A DNA stretch of 64,000 bases from Eremophila alpestris peregrina (lineage: Eukaryota > Chordata > Aves > Passeriformes > Alaudidae). The translations under genes and the position numbers were made by a program. Shown here in pieces: positions 13,789-26,610 of this stretch; the first letter of the stretch is position 1; each line of letters starts with the position of its first letter. The notes under the pieces are model-generated. The model was not told where the DNA came from and ran no database searches. It saw only the letters and a program-made list of their open reading frames with translations. The stretch spans positions 20,573,578 through 20,637,577 of the forward strand of contig WMCF01000008.1 in the NCBI GenBank assembly GCA_009792885.1. The letters run 5' to 3'.

Positions 13789-13843
13789 AGGATTCATCTT
13801 TATGTTATGGATGAAATAATCAAAGTGCATACTGGACAATCTC
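13789..13843 (-). other. Splice-bounded 55-base segment, possible exon
   Basis: On the minus strand a pyrimidine-rich stretch ending in GCTTTCAG is followed by 55 bases and then CCT with GTAAGTAC, a near-consensus donor. Only one of the three frames is open, reading LSSMHFDYFIHNIKMNP. I do not recognise it. It ends in phase 0, which does not join in frame with the protein-like minus-strand frame at 12862-13097. Splice-like pairs at this spacing arise by chance, so this is weak. Confidence 0.15.
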
Positions 13844-16800
13844 CTGAAAGCATGGGGGAACCAGGTGGGGGATAAAAGAGTCCGGGTGACTCTGGGCATC
13901 TGAACAGCCCTAAAGCCACAGAGGTAACGTTTATGGGAGTTAAAAAAGTGTCCCAGCAACAAAATACAATATGATAGGTGACTGTCCTTGTCAAGATTAT
14001 AGAAAAAGGGTGTTTTAACCATTTAAATGGGGAGAATGTATGTGTAAAAAAACACCTGCATGATTTATGTTTTTATTTGAAAAGACGTTCCCCCAAACAT
14101 CTTCCCTAGGAAAAGCCAGTTAGTCTATGGTAATAGACCTTAACAGAGATCTACATGTGAATTAATACTACTGTGTGCTTAGTAAATTAGGCAAAAGGAA
14201 GAAATAATACCTAAAACTCTCAAAGCTTCCAGTGTGACATTAAAATCCTACAGTGATGTGATAGACAGAAGCTTGTGATGCATGATTTTCCTAAAAATAA
14301 GTAAACAGTTTTTTGCCAGAGATTTTTGGCTAAAAAGGGAGGAAACAGTGTCCATTTGGCATGCTCTAGGACAGTGGCTGGCCAGCAAGAACTTCAAGAC
14401 ATCTGGGAAAGGCAATAAAAAAAAAAGGTGGGGAAGAGGAGGAGGGAAAAGGAAAGCAGGAAGACAGAATGGTTGCAGAAAAAATAGGCTGCAGATTGGT
14501 TACAGGAATTTCCTTGAAAGCTTTTTGGCTGCCACATTTTTTTTTTCCATTTTTTTTTTTTTACGCCAGAACACCAGTAATTCTAGTGTGGCTGAGATTA
14601 TTTCTGTGGTCTTCACCAGTTATAAAGGGTATGATCTATTCAGTACAACTTGTTCAATGTTCAGCACAATTCCCAAAATAGCCTCCCAATCAAGATCAAA
14701 AATAGTTGTGATTTGCAGTCTGTATTGACTGACGAGACAGCTGACTGAGACAGCTGGTACATGATAGTCAGGCTTTAAGGCATTCCATAATTTCCATTTA
14801 ATTTCAAAGGTTGCACTATAAGTAGGCACAAAATAAGTAATTTTCATGAGGACAAAGATAATCTCCGGAAATAACTATGGTATTCATAAATCATACAGTC
14901 ACAGAACGGCCTCTTGTTATTTCTTTTGTCTGAGCACAGTAGAATTGTTGTCAGTATAATACTGTAATATACATAAGTAGCATTACAAATGCATGTGCAG
15001 AAGGTTTGCTGGTAGTATTATTGGTACAAATGATGAGAAAACACTGGGTTATCTATATAGTTGTATATATGTATAAACCACATCAACCAACTCTGCAGAA
15101 TTTAAGGATCCCATTTCACCCTTACCATTATTAAGTACCTTTAAATATGCCAACATTATGGGCCCACGTCATGGAAACCCAGCTGTTAAGAATTCATTAT
15201 CCAAAGATGAATTACAAAGTCTATTTCAATTGCCACTACTTTTGAATCGCGTCACTTATTTTAGTCACAAAGCGACCTCAGTTCTACACAAATCCTGATT
15301 AAAAATTTCAAGGCTAATTGTTTCTGTCTGTGACGTGTAATCATGAGCAGAGATCCTCTTTGTACTGAATGGCTAAGCCCACCGTCAACTCAGGCAAACA
15401 TCTCTTTCTTTGATATTTGGTGAGGTTTTGAGAGACCTTAGATCTAAATAATTCTGGGGGAGGATATTTGGGACAAATCCAAAAGGCAATTAGAGCAGCT
15501 AGAGCATAATTAATAGAAATAATGAGGAAAATTACTGATTCAGAATGTATAAACAGTCTCTGAACTTCCTACAAAGGAAAACAAAAACTTTTTTTTCTGA
15601 TATTCCGAATTTCACGTGAAAGTTTGGAACACAAAATCTTTGCTAAGTTTTCTTTCAGTGAGATTTCACATTTGTGGCTTCTTCCCAGCTTGTATTTCAA
15701 AACCAAGCAAAGCCTGATTATATTTCTTAGGCATGTGAGTGCAAGAGAAGAGAATGAGGTGAAAAATTCCTCCCCTTTTTGGCAGGCTGACAAGCTGGGC
15801 ACAATGACATCTCTTCCCTGTTTGCTGTGTGACAGGGGACCTTCACACCTGGCCCTGATGGGAGGAGCTCAGCCCTCTCTAATGGCTGCAGTCTCAGGAC
15901 CTGAGCAAGAATCTACCCAGGGCACAGGAGGAGGAAGACCCACCTCAGACCTTGGCTCTGGGGAAGTTGCATACAGCTCCCTCAGGCTATTTGGCTACAT
16001 TTTTTTTCACTCAGACAAGGCAACTTCATAAAATGCATCAATACAGAATATAAATCTAAAAAGCAAGAAGCCAGTTTTGCTCTTGTTCATTTTAATGACC
16101 CAGGTGAATTAGACCCCAGATTTGAGTAGAAATCACTGAAGACAAAATTGTCCACTAAAATATCATTCTATTAAAAAAAAACCCACACCCTTTTTACTGC
16201 TGCTATTTCAAAAATTCAGTCCAAAAAGTCAAATCACAAGCTGACATTTGGAAGCTTTCTCATAAAATAAATAATATATGAAATCCTCTTAGAGATAAAG
16301 AGACAAACCATTACTATTGAAAAAATATTTTTTCTCTATGCAAATATTATGATCTTTAATAATTATGTTAATTTTTCATTTATATTCACAGCTCATCTTG
16401 TAAAATCATTATATGTCTTAACATTAACTTTGATTGCATAAATATTACATTGACTTTGATCCTGTAAGTATTGCACAATCACAATTTAAATAGTTATGAA
16501 GGTGACTGAATAGGTTCCAATTGAGTTTAATTTAACTGGAGTAGGAAATATTTTTCCTTTGATTTTTAAACAGTACTTTTGATTTAGGTGTTTTATATAC
16601 AGACTATTGAAGTTTTTCTTCTTTTATTAATTCACAGAAAAATGCTCAAAAGAGCATTTCTAGAAGTGAGAATTGAGGCTGACTACTACAAAATTATCAA
16701 AACAAAACTGCATCTTCCCTTCTATGGGATAACCCAGAAACTAACTCAGGTCCTAATCCAGAAGCCCTTTTAACACATATATCATAAACTGGTGATTAAT

Positions 16801-18913
16801 TTCCATGATTACACTCACTGGATTACTCTGCTGTTCATGCTTAAGGCAGTCTCTTTTATTGGGTAGATTTAAGTGTGTCTTTCATACGTTGCTGCACCTC
16901 AGCTGCAGCAAGCTCTTGGTAGCATTTCCAGCCAGTTCCTCTAGGGCATGGAGGGCTTTGATGCTTCTGAACAAATGGCAAGATATTGATTCACAGAAGC
17001 TGAAGCCTTCTACCCTACAGGACTATCAAAGAAAGTTGTCAATAGCTGCCTTAAATGTGCATTAGCAGTCACAGGGTATATAGGAACTTCCCGTAAAGTA
17101 ATGCTGATGTTATAAATGGCAGATTGTTCCCTCCCTGCTATGAAGAGCTAATACAGCTATCAGGGTGGGATTTACTCATCTACAATACTTGTCTGGCTCA
17201 CTTATCTGGCCTTTTAGAACTATCTGGATGACGTCGTATTCTTTGCTAAGGCGATTTTCACCCTTCAGGTGTGGTGTCTCAAGGGTATTTATGATGGGAC
17301 ATTGCACTTCTGAAGAAAAGGCAGAACCTCATCCTGTTTCTTATTTCTGAAGATACTATCCCTCACTTCAGTGGAAAAGGGACAAAGAACCCTCAGTGTC
17401 CGTCAGCTGCATTTAAGAACATAACCCTTTTTAACGTAGATTTGTATCATTCTAGCAAACCTCTCTTAGGACTGCAAACATCCAAAGCTAAGACATGCGT
17501 CTGCTGTATCTGTGAATTCTCTTCACAGATATGCACTATGTTTTACCCTTTTCAAGAAGGATACCATTAATGCCTCCTCCTTTGTAAGAACGATTCTTAT
17601 TGGCAAGTCCCAAACAGCTCTTATAAGGGCCAAATCTCTAAAGATACCACAGTTCTAATCTGAGCACAGTGAAGATTCAATTTTCATTCAATTCATTCAA
17701 ATCTAGCAGTAATCCTAGATTTAGAAAACATTGTCCTTGTCTTCCCCATAATTGGTATTCCTGCTCAGAAGTGTTCCATAGCACTTCTGTACCAGTATCT
17801 TTTACTCCTGTCTGGCTTGGATACTTTCTCAGTTTGCAAAGCTGCTTCTTCACATTTTTTTTTTCCCTTCAGAATAAGAACTAGAATCCCCTCAGATTTC
17901 TGCCTCCTCCCCCTCCTTCCAACCCATTCCTTTCCACTATGTGGCTGCCTGAGTGTGGAAGTCACTCAAACCCCAAGAGGCTGGGTACAGCAAATAGGGT
18001 TTCATTGCAACCAGCTAACAGGACAGGGATTTTGGCTGAAGCCATAGCAACTATTCTAGAGATGCACGATGCTGTCCTTAGGGATGATCTAATCCAGTAG
18101 GGATAGGGGATTTCTGTGCATGGGTATTGGGATAAAGCCTACTGCAGGCTTTTTAAAGTAAAGAAGAGATGTTGCGGTTTTTACATTTTACTTATGCTCA
18201 TTTTAGAGAGAAATGTATGCTTTTAATTGCTTAATAGTAAATTCTGTTTCTGAGGCAGAAGTAAAGACAGAGCAATTGAAAATTATTTCAGTGACTCTAA
18301 TTGGCAAACATTGACACATACTATTTCTGTGACCAACTTTTTTTCTTTCTCTCTTTCTTTGGGGTAATTATACTTCTTTTAAATTCAGACAACATTTTCA
18401 AAGCACAGGCTAATATATCCAATAACTTTGACTTAATATAGTATTTTTGAAGCCTTTAGAACATTAACATATAAAACTGGAATAATGCTACTGAACTGCA
18501 TTCATGCATTTTAGTCTGTTTACGACATGCATTATACTTTAGTTCTTATATTGCAGAGTTCCTTCAGGAAGCATGAATAACTCAAGTAGAAGAAAGGCAA
18601 TTGAAAAATAAAACTGAAGTGCAAATGGGAACAGATTTCAATGTAGCAAGACAAAAGATTCCTTTCTCTGGAGGATGCAGTATTGAAAGAGATATTGTAT
18701 TAACAGCTTCTTTTACAATATTTAACTGTACAGATGTTTTAAATAAGTCTTTGCCTTGCTGCATTTCAACTAAAAAAACACACTCACAGAGATGTAAATC
18801 ATAACTGATCATAACAAGCACACATTATCTATAAATAACCTAATCAACATTCAACAAGGAGTTGCATAAATGAGCCCTTCTACATATTGCACCTTATAAT
18901 GAGCCACTACACA

Positions 18914-18959
18914 ACTAATGACTTATTAGTGCCACGGGCAATGAATGATTAATTAGTCA
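18914..18959. promoter_or_regulatory. Paired TAAT palindromes (homeodomain-type motifs)
   Basis: ACTAAT-GACTT-ATTAGT is a perfect inverted repeat at 18914-18930. TGATTAATTAGTCA, a near-palindrome around TTAATTA, follows at 18946-18959. TAAT/ATTA cores are the typical contact of homeodomain proteins. Regulatory function is inferred only; AT-rich DNA yields such sites by chance. Confidence 0.2.
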
Positions 18960-21900
18960 ATTCAAAAGTGACTTTTTAAGGGTATAATTGCTACCTTTTC
19001 TAATTTCTGAAGGTTAGATAGAATTATCCCATGTTGGCATACTAGACCTGATAAAATAACAACTTTGTTTATCAACAATGTGCTAAGAGCAGGGCAGATT
19101 TCCCTAAGCTGAGAATGCACTCCTGTGATGGGTTCATCAGAATACCTTTGAGCACTTAACAGTGAATCTTGGGAAAATTTAGGACAGTGGTGAAAGACAG
19201 CTGGGAGTGCTTGAGAAGATAAAGCACTCAGACCCCACACAATTGCTGCTGTGCCCAGAGTGTGCTGCTGGCTTTGACTGGGACATAACTCATTCCCTCT
19301 TCCAGCTGCTGCTGTCCCCTGTCTAGCTTCTCATCTTCCCTTTAGCATTTATGTGTCAGCTTGGGAGGGATATGGACTGGACACTGCTCAGACCCCTGAG
19401 TGGACAGAACCACATTGCACAAATATTTGTAGGAATGAGGGATAAACTTGTATTAGACTAAAACTAATTTAAAAAAGAATGGTTTTCCTCAGGAAAAAAC
19501 GGTGCTTAGTGTAAATGCAATTCTAGGAAGGCTTTCAAGGTATCAATAGACAGTATTATCATTCCTGGTAACACACCGACTTCCCTTTACATGATCCAAA
19601 CACCACATAAGACAATGGAAAGTGTTCTGCTGAATCCAGTGCCATTATGTAAGGTAATAAGTAACAGAGACAGAGAAAATCTCACCTTGATTGCAGTGAG
19701 CTCTGTATGGGAACAGGAAGATGTAGTGATCAAAGGAGCAAATTGTTCTGCAAGATTTCTGGTTTCATACAGGGGAGTCAAAGGACCAAAAGAGGCAACA
19801 CAAAATCTCTAACTGTATGATCACTTGGCCCTAATTCAAAGTTATGAGGCAGGAGCTTGACTAGCAGACGATCTGTTCTGCAATTCAGCAGTCTCACAGG
19901 GTTAATGAGCAGAGTGTCACTTCCATCATTCCTCTAATGCCCTCTTTCAGAAACCTCCAGGTACAATTGCTGACATGACATCAATTTATAAACTGATGTC
20001 TTCAATAAAGCAAATGCTTGAAAAGGAAAAAAGTATAATTGGCAAAATAAAAATAGTAATTAACAGAACTTTATTAGAAGTTTTTGCTTGACCAAAATTA
20101 AGTTGGAACATTATTCCTATGACATTACTACTATTCGTGCAGAAAACAAAACAATTGTTTCTCAGATTAACAAATCTAACCAAAATATGTGCCCTCAGCT
20201 TATTCAGATCCCTTGCCAATCAAAGTACTGAAGTTATCAGTGGATAAAAATGTAAAATAAATACATCAATAAGCAAAACAAAGGGATCACATCTCTGTGA
20301 TGCATATGCTTTATACAGGTTGTTGAAATCTCTTGTTTGTGGGGCACAGCCACTCAACTGACAGCATTTGGCTTCCTCACATCCCTGCATCTGATGCACT
20401 TCTGGCTGTAGGAAGCTGGGAAGTATCCACTGGACTGCTTGCTTCAGTCAAAAGTCTAAACTGAAAATTAATCCTAATTTCCCACCTCTTTCCTTTTCCT
20501 AAGATTAAGTATTACTCTCAATTTCCTCCTCCAGCTGTCAATCAGCTTTGTCTAAGTAACCAAAGATTAGTTACTAGACACACCTAATTTTGAATACATA
20601 TAAAAACATCCCATTTTGCTATGAAGGTCTTAAAGGAATAGGAACACTTCTCTTAAAAGGACAACTTCATATTTTGTTTTAAAATATATAGAAATACACA
20701 CTTATAATTAAAACCCAGTATAAGCTTTAAAGTAAGCTTTGTTCATCATTTAAAAATTAAGTAATCTTTTTCATGCTTATTCTCACTAAAGCTTGGGTGA
20801 TATTTAGGTTCCCTCCATATTTTTTCCTAATCTATGAAGCCAATTCCTATGGCCATTCTTCTTATTTCTTAAAGTTTCCAAACAGGTTTCCAAAGAGGTG
20901 AGGTACTTCTGGGAAAAACTTCCCTCCCTATGAAGCTATTTCACATACTTTTGCCTTGTATATGTGTTTTTAAACTATGCTTCTGTCTCTTCATTCTTTT
21001 GGCTGAAGATAACTTTTCAGTTATTTTCACCATTTCCTGAATATCTGGTTGTGTCAGACACCTTTGTAATATCATTTTGCTATTTTTCACACACTGAATT
21101 CCACCATGAAGAGTTTAGCTAGTAAGAACACTATCTCCTTCCTTACACACTCTCTTGAATAGTTTCTGGAAATAAAGGACCTGCACCAGGAACAGAATTA
21201 CAATGAGAGCATTTTATCTCATGCACATTACAGTGTTATATCCCATGAATATACAGACTAAAAGTGGTAAGGAATTATCTAAACGTGGTCCATAGAAGTG
21301 TAACATCATTCAGTAGCTGTGGTCCTGACTTGTAGCCAGTGGCCATTCATGGCCTGAGAGGTTTATTACAATGCTCTTACATTCACTGATGTAATTGTAA
21401 ATGTAAACATAAATTTTGCTACTAAGACCAACAAGGACATAAAAATATCATGTTGTCCTCACAGTTTTTTCCCCTTTCTGTTGCTGCCCGTGGGCTGGCA
21501 GAGGTTGTGACAATGGCTGTGATCTAACTTGCCTTTTTGACAAAACTTAAGTCCTTATAAAAACAACCAAGAGCAAAAGTTCTGCAATAAGGCATATGCA
21601 TTTTTAAAAATAATTAAAAAGATTTGTTTTGCTGTTTGAAAATAATTATAAACAATATTGTTAAAAATCTTAATTATGACCTAGGTTGCTTTGTTATTTT
21701 TTCTTCAATAAAACTTTAATTAGTAGCTAATACACAATTGCACTACACTTTGCATATAAGTGAATAGAATATAAAAACACTGAGGTTCATTAAAGTGATC
21801 AAAGAGAACTGCATACTTTCCATTCCCTTCAATAACTGTTCTACAGAAAGCTGGAAGGTTTTTAAAAAGCCTGAGCAGTCCTTGCCATTAACGTACTAAG

Positions 21901-24485
21901 TGAGTATAATTACCCAAATCAAGAGAACACAACTTATTTGCAATGAACTTTGCAAATTAAAATCGTTTGACTGCTAACACAAATGAGATTCTGTTCATGA
22001 AAGGATCATTATAATTAAGCAAAAACTATTACTTTAAACTACCATGAACCCTTAGGACAATGACCTGAGTTTGTAGGAGCTATTCTTTGTAATACTGAAA
22101 CCACTAAACCACTAACTCTGATTAGATGGTTTTCAGTTTAGAAATTACTCAATAGCATGGATCTAAACCCATACTCTATTCACTGTAAAATTTATTTGGT
22201 GCAAAGAGATCTCTATGGGTTCCCACTGAACTGAGTAAAAAAATGTGGAGAATTTTTTAACTAGTGCTAAAAATTGCCGGAAAAACTGTCCTGAACATTA
22301 GGCATGAAGATTCAAAAAAAGAGAAGCAGGAAATAGTATGGTGCAAAAGAGACAAATAAAGCAAAACCACTAGGTGTGGTCACAATCAAAAGAGAGAAAC
22401 CTATGAGATAAATGTCTAGATCACTAAAAAGCAAAGGACAAAATAACAGTAACTGAGAAACTATCCTTGAGCTGTTTTTCTCATTGTTTTTGTAAAATGC
22501 TGGCTTGGATTCTTTAAAGAGAAAAGAAAGCAGAGATGCTCCATATGTATTTAATTCGGTAGGAATGGTTTAAGAATATGTCTGGCTGCTTTTTAAATCC
22601 ATATAAATTTCTAACAGGTGAAATCTCTGAGGCTAAAGTCAGCTCTTAAATCTGAGAATTTGTCTAAAAATGGTATAAAAAGCAGAGCACTGAGGGGAGG
22701 ACTGAAAAAATACAGAAGTTCTAAAGGAACAAGCCAAGCGGTTTTAACTTTTCAAATAATAACTGTGTAATAAATAAAATAAAAAATTTGTTAGAAAGTT
22801 ATCATAGGTAACAAAATGCCAAATCACAATGAACATTGCTGGCTAAATTCAGGCTCAAGATTGCTGTGTTAAAGGCTTATTACAAAGATAGGTCTTTTCT
22901 TTTTGAAGGAAAAAATAGCATATATTTTGATAAGATTATTTTCTGAACATAAAAGAGCAATGCTAGACATTTTTAAATCTCAGCTAAGGTTAGTGAGAAA
23001 CAAGAAGAAGACTGTTTAAGTATGCAAGTCCCAGACTTATTCAGAAAGAGCCAGAAGTGCATGGCTTGGGTTAATAATTTCATATTTTACTGGAATGGGA
23101 CTTTATAAATTAGAAACAAAATCTTTGGTGTTCATATTAAAATATGTTTCCATGATACAACTATGTCAAATTACCTTATTTTAATATATTGATTATGATG
23201 TGGTATAATGGAGTACTGCACAAGCATAAGAGTAGCTTTGTTTCAGGTAGTGGCTACACTGAATGCATTTCAACATGAGCAAAACCAAAATTAAAAATAT
23301 TAAATTATTTCCCATTAAAGCACAAATTTGAACAAAGCTTGAAATGGGACAACTCAGGAAACTAAAATTATTCATTCAGCAAGTCTTTGTGGGATCAGTC
23401 TCTGAGTCAGTTTCTCTCGTTCTCTACATGACTGATTTTTCAAGTCATAAGATTTAAAAATACTTTCAAAAACATAGTTGTAAAATTATAAAAGGTTCCC
23501 AAAAGGCTTATATTGACTAATGTTATATCTGGGTGTATCTACAAAGACATTTATTGCCTTTGTACAAATATTATAGCATCTGCAAGCTGCCTCCAGCACC
23601 AAATGCAAGAATGCAGCCATGGTAGCTGTGCACAAGTAACTGTGCCTATCCAAGTATTTCAGCACAGCTCAAGAATTTGTCCAGCTTCACTAGTCCCTCA
23701 CTGATATTTCTGCCCTGTGTGAGACCCCGTGCCAGTTTTAGTTCACCTTGACTGTTTAATCACTCAGCTGAGAAGTAATGTTGTTCTGAGGACAAATCCT
23801 GCCTAACAGCTGCTTCCAAAGCAGTGGGGTGAGAATTTTTTTTACACCTACACATGAACTTAAAATAGATTGAGAAAGATAAGAAACCATTGTGCTTTCT
23901 GTCAGCAAATGGAGCAAAAGAGCTGACAAACTGCTGTTCTCAATACTCTTAATTTTGAAGTGGTTAGGAATTACAGTAAAAGCCAAATCAAATTAATAGC
24001 ACTCCATAGAATAATGTCAACCATTTCTCTCCCATTATTTATAATAGAAATATGCACACTAATATTTTCCTAATCTTAATAAAAATTGTTTCACATGGTC
24101 TTGAGGATGGCATAATGCCTGGAAACTGTTTCACTGTTTGGAAATTGCATACCATAATGATCTACTCTTTGGATAGTCTCCAGGACAAAGGCCATGACGT
24201 ATAATTAAAAGGAACTAATAATTAACAACCATTAAATATAAGATCAAGGAAAGGAATGATAAATTTAGTTAAATACTACAAGTAGCTTTTGCACTTTTCA
24301 TCTCATGGGCTAAAATACATGTTCTGGTGACTGCTGGTGTATGCAAATCTGCCAAGATAAAACATGAAAAACACGGCTCATTCTTTATTTCACTACATCA
24401 AAACCATGAAATCAGTACATTTTAATGAGCACTTAACTGTTCCATATGTTTTTCTACATGCAACCTATTATGAGAACTGTAATAC

Positions 24486-24535
24486 TGCATTTTACATGGA
24501 GACTTTTCAGTGCATTTTACATGGGTACTTTTCAG
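24486..24535. repeat. 25-base tandem duplication abutting a CR1 fragment
   Basis: Two consecutive 25-base copies beginning TGCATTTTACATGG and ending ACTTTTCAG differ at two positions. The second copy runs directly into the 3' end of the CR1 fragment that follows. Confidence 0.85.
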
Positions 24536-24645
24536 AACCACAGAATAGTTGGGCTTGGATGGTTCAATCCTCCTGCTCACATAGGGCCACCTGCAGTCAG
24601 CTGCCCAGGATAATGGGCAGACAGTTCTTGGATGGAAACCACATA
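24534..24645 (-). mobile_element. CR1 LINE fragment, 3' end, antisense
   Basis: Read on the + strand, it starts with AGAACCACAGAATAG, the complement of a CR1 3' tail. It continues with degenerate but recognisable CR1 3' sequence (the ...GGGCCACCTGCAG...CAGCTGCCCAGGATAATGGGCAGACAG... region). Only about 110 bases of the 3' end survive, a typical severe 5' truncation. Divergence is moderate. Recognition is by eye against the remembered consensus. Confidence 0.7.
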
Positions 24646-24660
24646 ATTGTGCTGAGCAGC

Positions 24661-26225
24661 CTGCTTCATTGATCAAAAATTTCAAAAATGTACTTCTGTG
24701 TAAGCAAAATTTTTCATGATGCAATAGAAACAGAAGGAAACTTAAATCCACTAAACATGCTGCATACAATTGCTCATAAACTAAATATACTAAATGTACT
24801 CTGTCAAGCTGATATCACTTTACTCATAATATATATGAACTTTTACTTAAATATACATATATATAGGGAAGGTTTGAGTGTGCATGTATGTCTTCAGTTA
24901 CCACCTACACCAGCAGGTTGGCCAAGTGATTTTGCTTTCACTTGCACCAAAGTAAATTAAGAGCAATACTACTGAATTGCCCTCCTTAATAGAGATAGGT
25001 GATGTGGTAAAGCTGAGAATAATGCCAGTTCTTCTTGTATTTAAATTACCATGTTAATGACCACCTATTTTTAATGACTATAAATAGTTGAAATACTAGC
25101 ATATAATTAACTAAAGGTTACGTAGTCACTAATATATCAACACAGCATGGTAAATAACGTAGTAGAAAACTCCAACATCTAAAAGTATGCCAGGGTCAAA
25201 TTGACAAAATATGTATATTATTTTAAAGTCTGTTTGTAATACAAATAACAAAATATGTATATTCTTTTAAAGTCTGTTTGTGATACAAAACCTTGAGAAA
25301 ACAATGAGCAACAATATATTTATCTTTCTAGTACATCCTCATGAATATGCTCCTGACCTAAAAACATATTTATAAGCAGGCATTTATAATTGAAAATATT
25401 AAACTTAACTGCTTTCAAAATATGTAAATGACATCATCTGCACTATAAATTTCGTGGGTCCTACAAGCCATCTTGGAGGTATTTATAGCAAATTTGTGTC
25501 TGTGAAGCAAGACAAAAGAAGAAAATAATTAAAGGTGTTGCAGAGAACTACAAGCTCTGACTCCATAGACATAGAAACTGTTGTATTCTTGATATGCATT
25601 TATTCTTTCCTTTATATCTTCCACTACCTTAAAGGATCTGCCATATAAATATTTCTAAAGATCAGTGAATACTGACAGTGTTGTCATCAATCACTACAGA
25701 ACAGGTACTATTTTACACAGTAATCACATAAATCCATCTTCCAAGATAATGTAATTCTTCCAGACACACCTCTTGATCTTTGGCAAGGTCATCTCATTTC
25801 TTGAAGCCTTCATGGAAAGACAGTAGATGTCAAAACTCAAAGATGAATGAATGGAAGAAAAAAGTAGATTCAATTTAAAAAACTGTCAAAGTAAGCAAAC
25901 CTATCTCTTTAACAAGCAATGTATGAAAAGCATTTGTAATAAAGAATCTGATATTTGCTGTTAATATCTAGTATTACTAATGCTTCCTCTACACAGAAAT
26001 AAATCACAAATGCTTATTTGGAATATTGCTGGGAATTACTCAAAATTCACCACAATGCTCTGGAATTATATTTTATATTTTAAAGATAATTCTTGTGAGA
26101 AGTGTGTGCACCTGGTTAACAAAAGTATCTGTGCATCATCTCTGACTACATGAAGGAAAGAAATATGTTCAAATGATCTTAAATTTGTAGCTGCTGCGTC
26201 AGAGTCTAGGACATAATTAGAAGTT
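24661..26225. other. Unique AT-rich non-coding DNA
   Basis: No gene is recognised. The one distinct item is the 44-base tandem duplication at 25204-25291. Confidence 0.55.
25204..25291. repeat. 44-base tandem duplication
   Basis: Two adjacent copies (25204-25247 and 25248-25291) begin ACAAAATATGTATATT and share TTTTAAAGTCTGTTTG. They differ at only a few positions (for example TTA/TTC and TAA/TGA). The high identity suggests a fairly recent local duplication. Confidence 0.9.
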
Positions 26226-26230
26226 TTAAA

Positions 26231-26605
26231 GAATCACAGAATGGGTAAGGTTGGAAGGCACCCCAGTGGGTCTTCTGTCCACCCTCCCTGCTCAAGGTCA
26301 TCCCAGAGCACACAGCACAGGATTGTGTCCAGACAGTTCTGGAATATCTCCAGTGAGGGAGACTCCACAGCCTCTCTGGGCAACCCATTCCAGTGCTCAG
26401 TCACTGCCCAGTAAAGAAGTTCTTCCTCATATTCAAGTGTCATTTCCCATGCATCAGGTTCTGCCCTTTTTCTCTTGTCTTATTGCTTGGCACCACCAAG
26501 CAGAGCCTGGCTCCATCCGCTTGACACCCTCCCTTCAGGTACTGACAGACACTGATGAGGTCCCCTCCCATTGTCTCTTCCCAAGGCTGAACAGGCCCAG
26601 TTCTC
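26231..26605 (-). mobile_element. CR1 LINE fragment, 3' end with ORF2 C-terminus, antisense
   Basis: The + strand begins GAATCACAGAATGGGTAAGG, the complement of a CR1 3' terminus, and is followed by about 370 bases of antisense CR1. On the minus strand, translation gives the ORF2 C-terminal signature EHWNGLPREAVESPSLEIFQ, matching the conserved tail of CR1 ORF2 protein. Frames are broken, so it is dead. The 5' end is truncated near the region encoding the 'GLFSLEKRR' segment (complement AGGCTGAACAGGCCCAG at about 26584-26600). CR1 is a non-LTR retrotransposon that copies itself by target-primed reverse transcription. Confidence 0.9.
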
Positions 26606-26610
26606 ATTGT

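Larger units (their letters stand above)
13215..24485. other. Unique AT-rich non-coding DNA
   Basis: Apart from the 13789-13843 segment, no gene or transposon is recognised in this 11 kb. The longest frames, 14282-14728 (+, 148 codons) and 15624-16031 (+, 135 codons), have no domain I recognise. The first runs through a purine-rich tract (about 14416-14460) and T-runs (about 14537-14562), which explains its Lys/Arg/Gly and Phe-rich composition. TAAT palindromes lie at 18914-18959. A GC-richer patch at 19190-19430 could be very old repeat DNA, but I cannot assign it. Confidence 0.5.

Noticed and set aside
14282..14728. 148-codon + strand open frame
   Set aside because: It runs through an A-run, a purine-rich tract and two T-runs. 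The translation is low-complexity Lys/Gly/Arg then Phe, and no domain is recognised.
15624..16031. 135-codon + strand open frame
   Set aside because: No recognisable domain, no exon-like borders, and a minus-strand frame overlaps it. A chance frame is likelier.
19190..19430. GC-richer stretch with weak resemblance to an avian LTR block
   Set aside because: Only short, interrupted similarity to remembered LTR sequence, and no terminal or polyadenylation landmarks.
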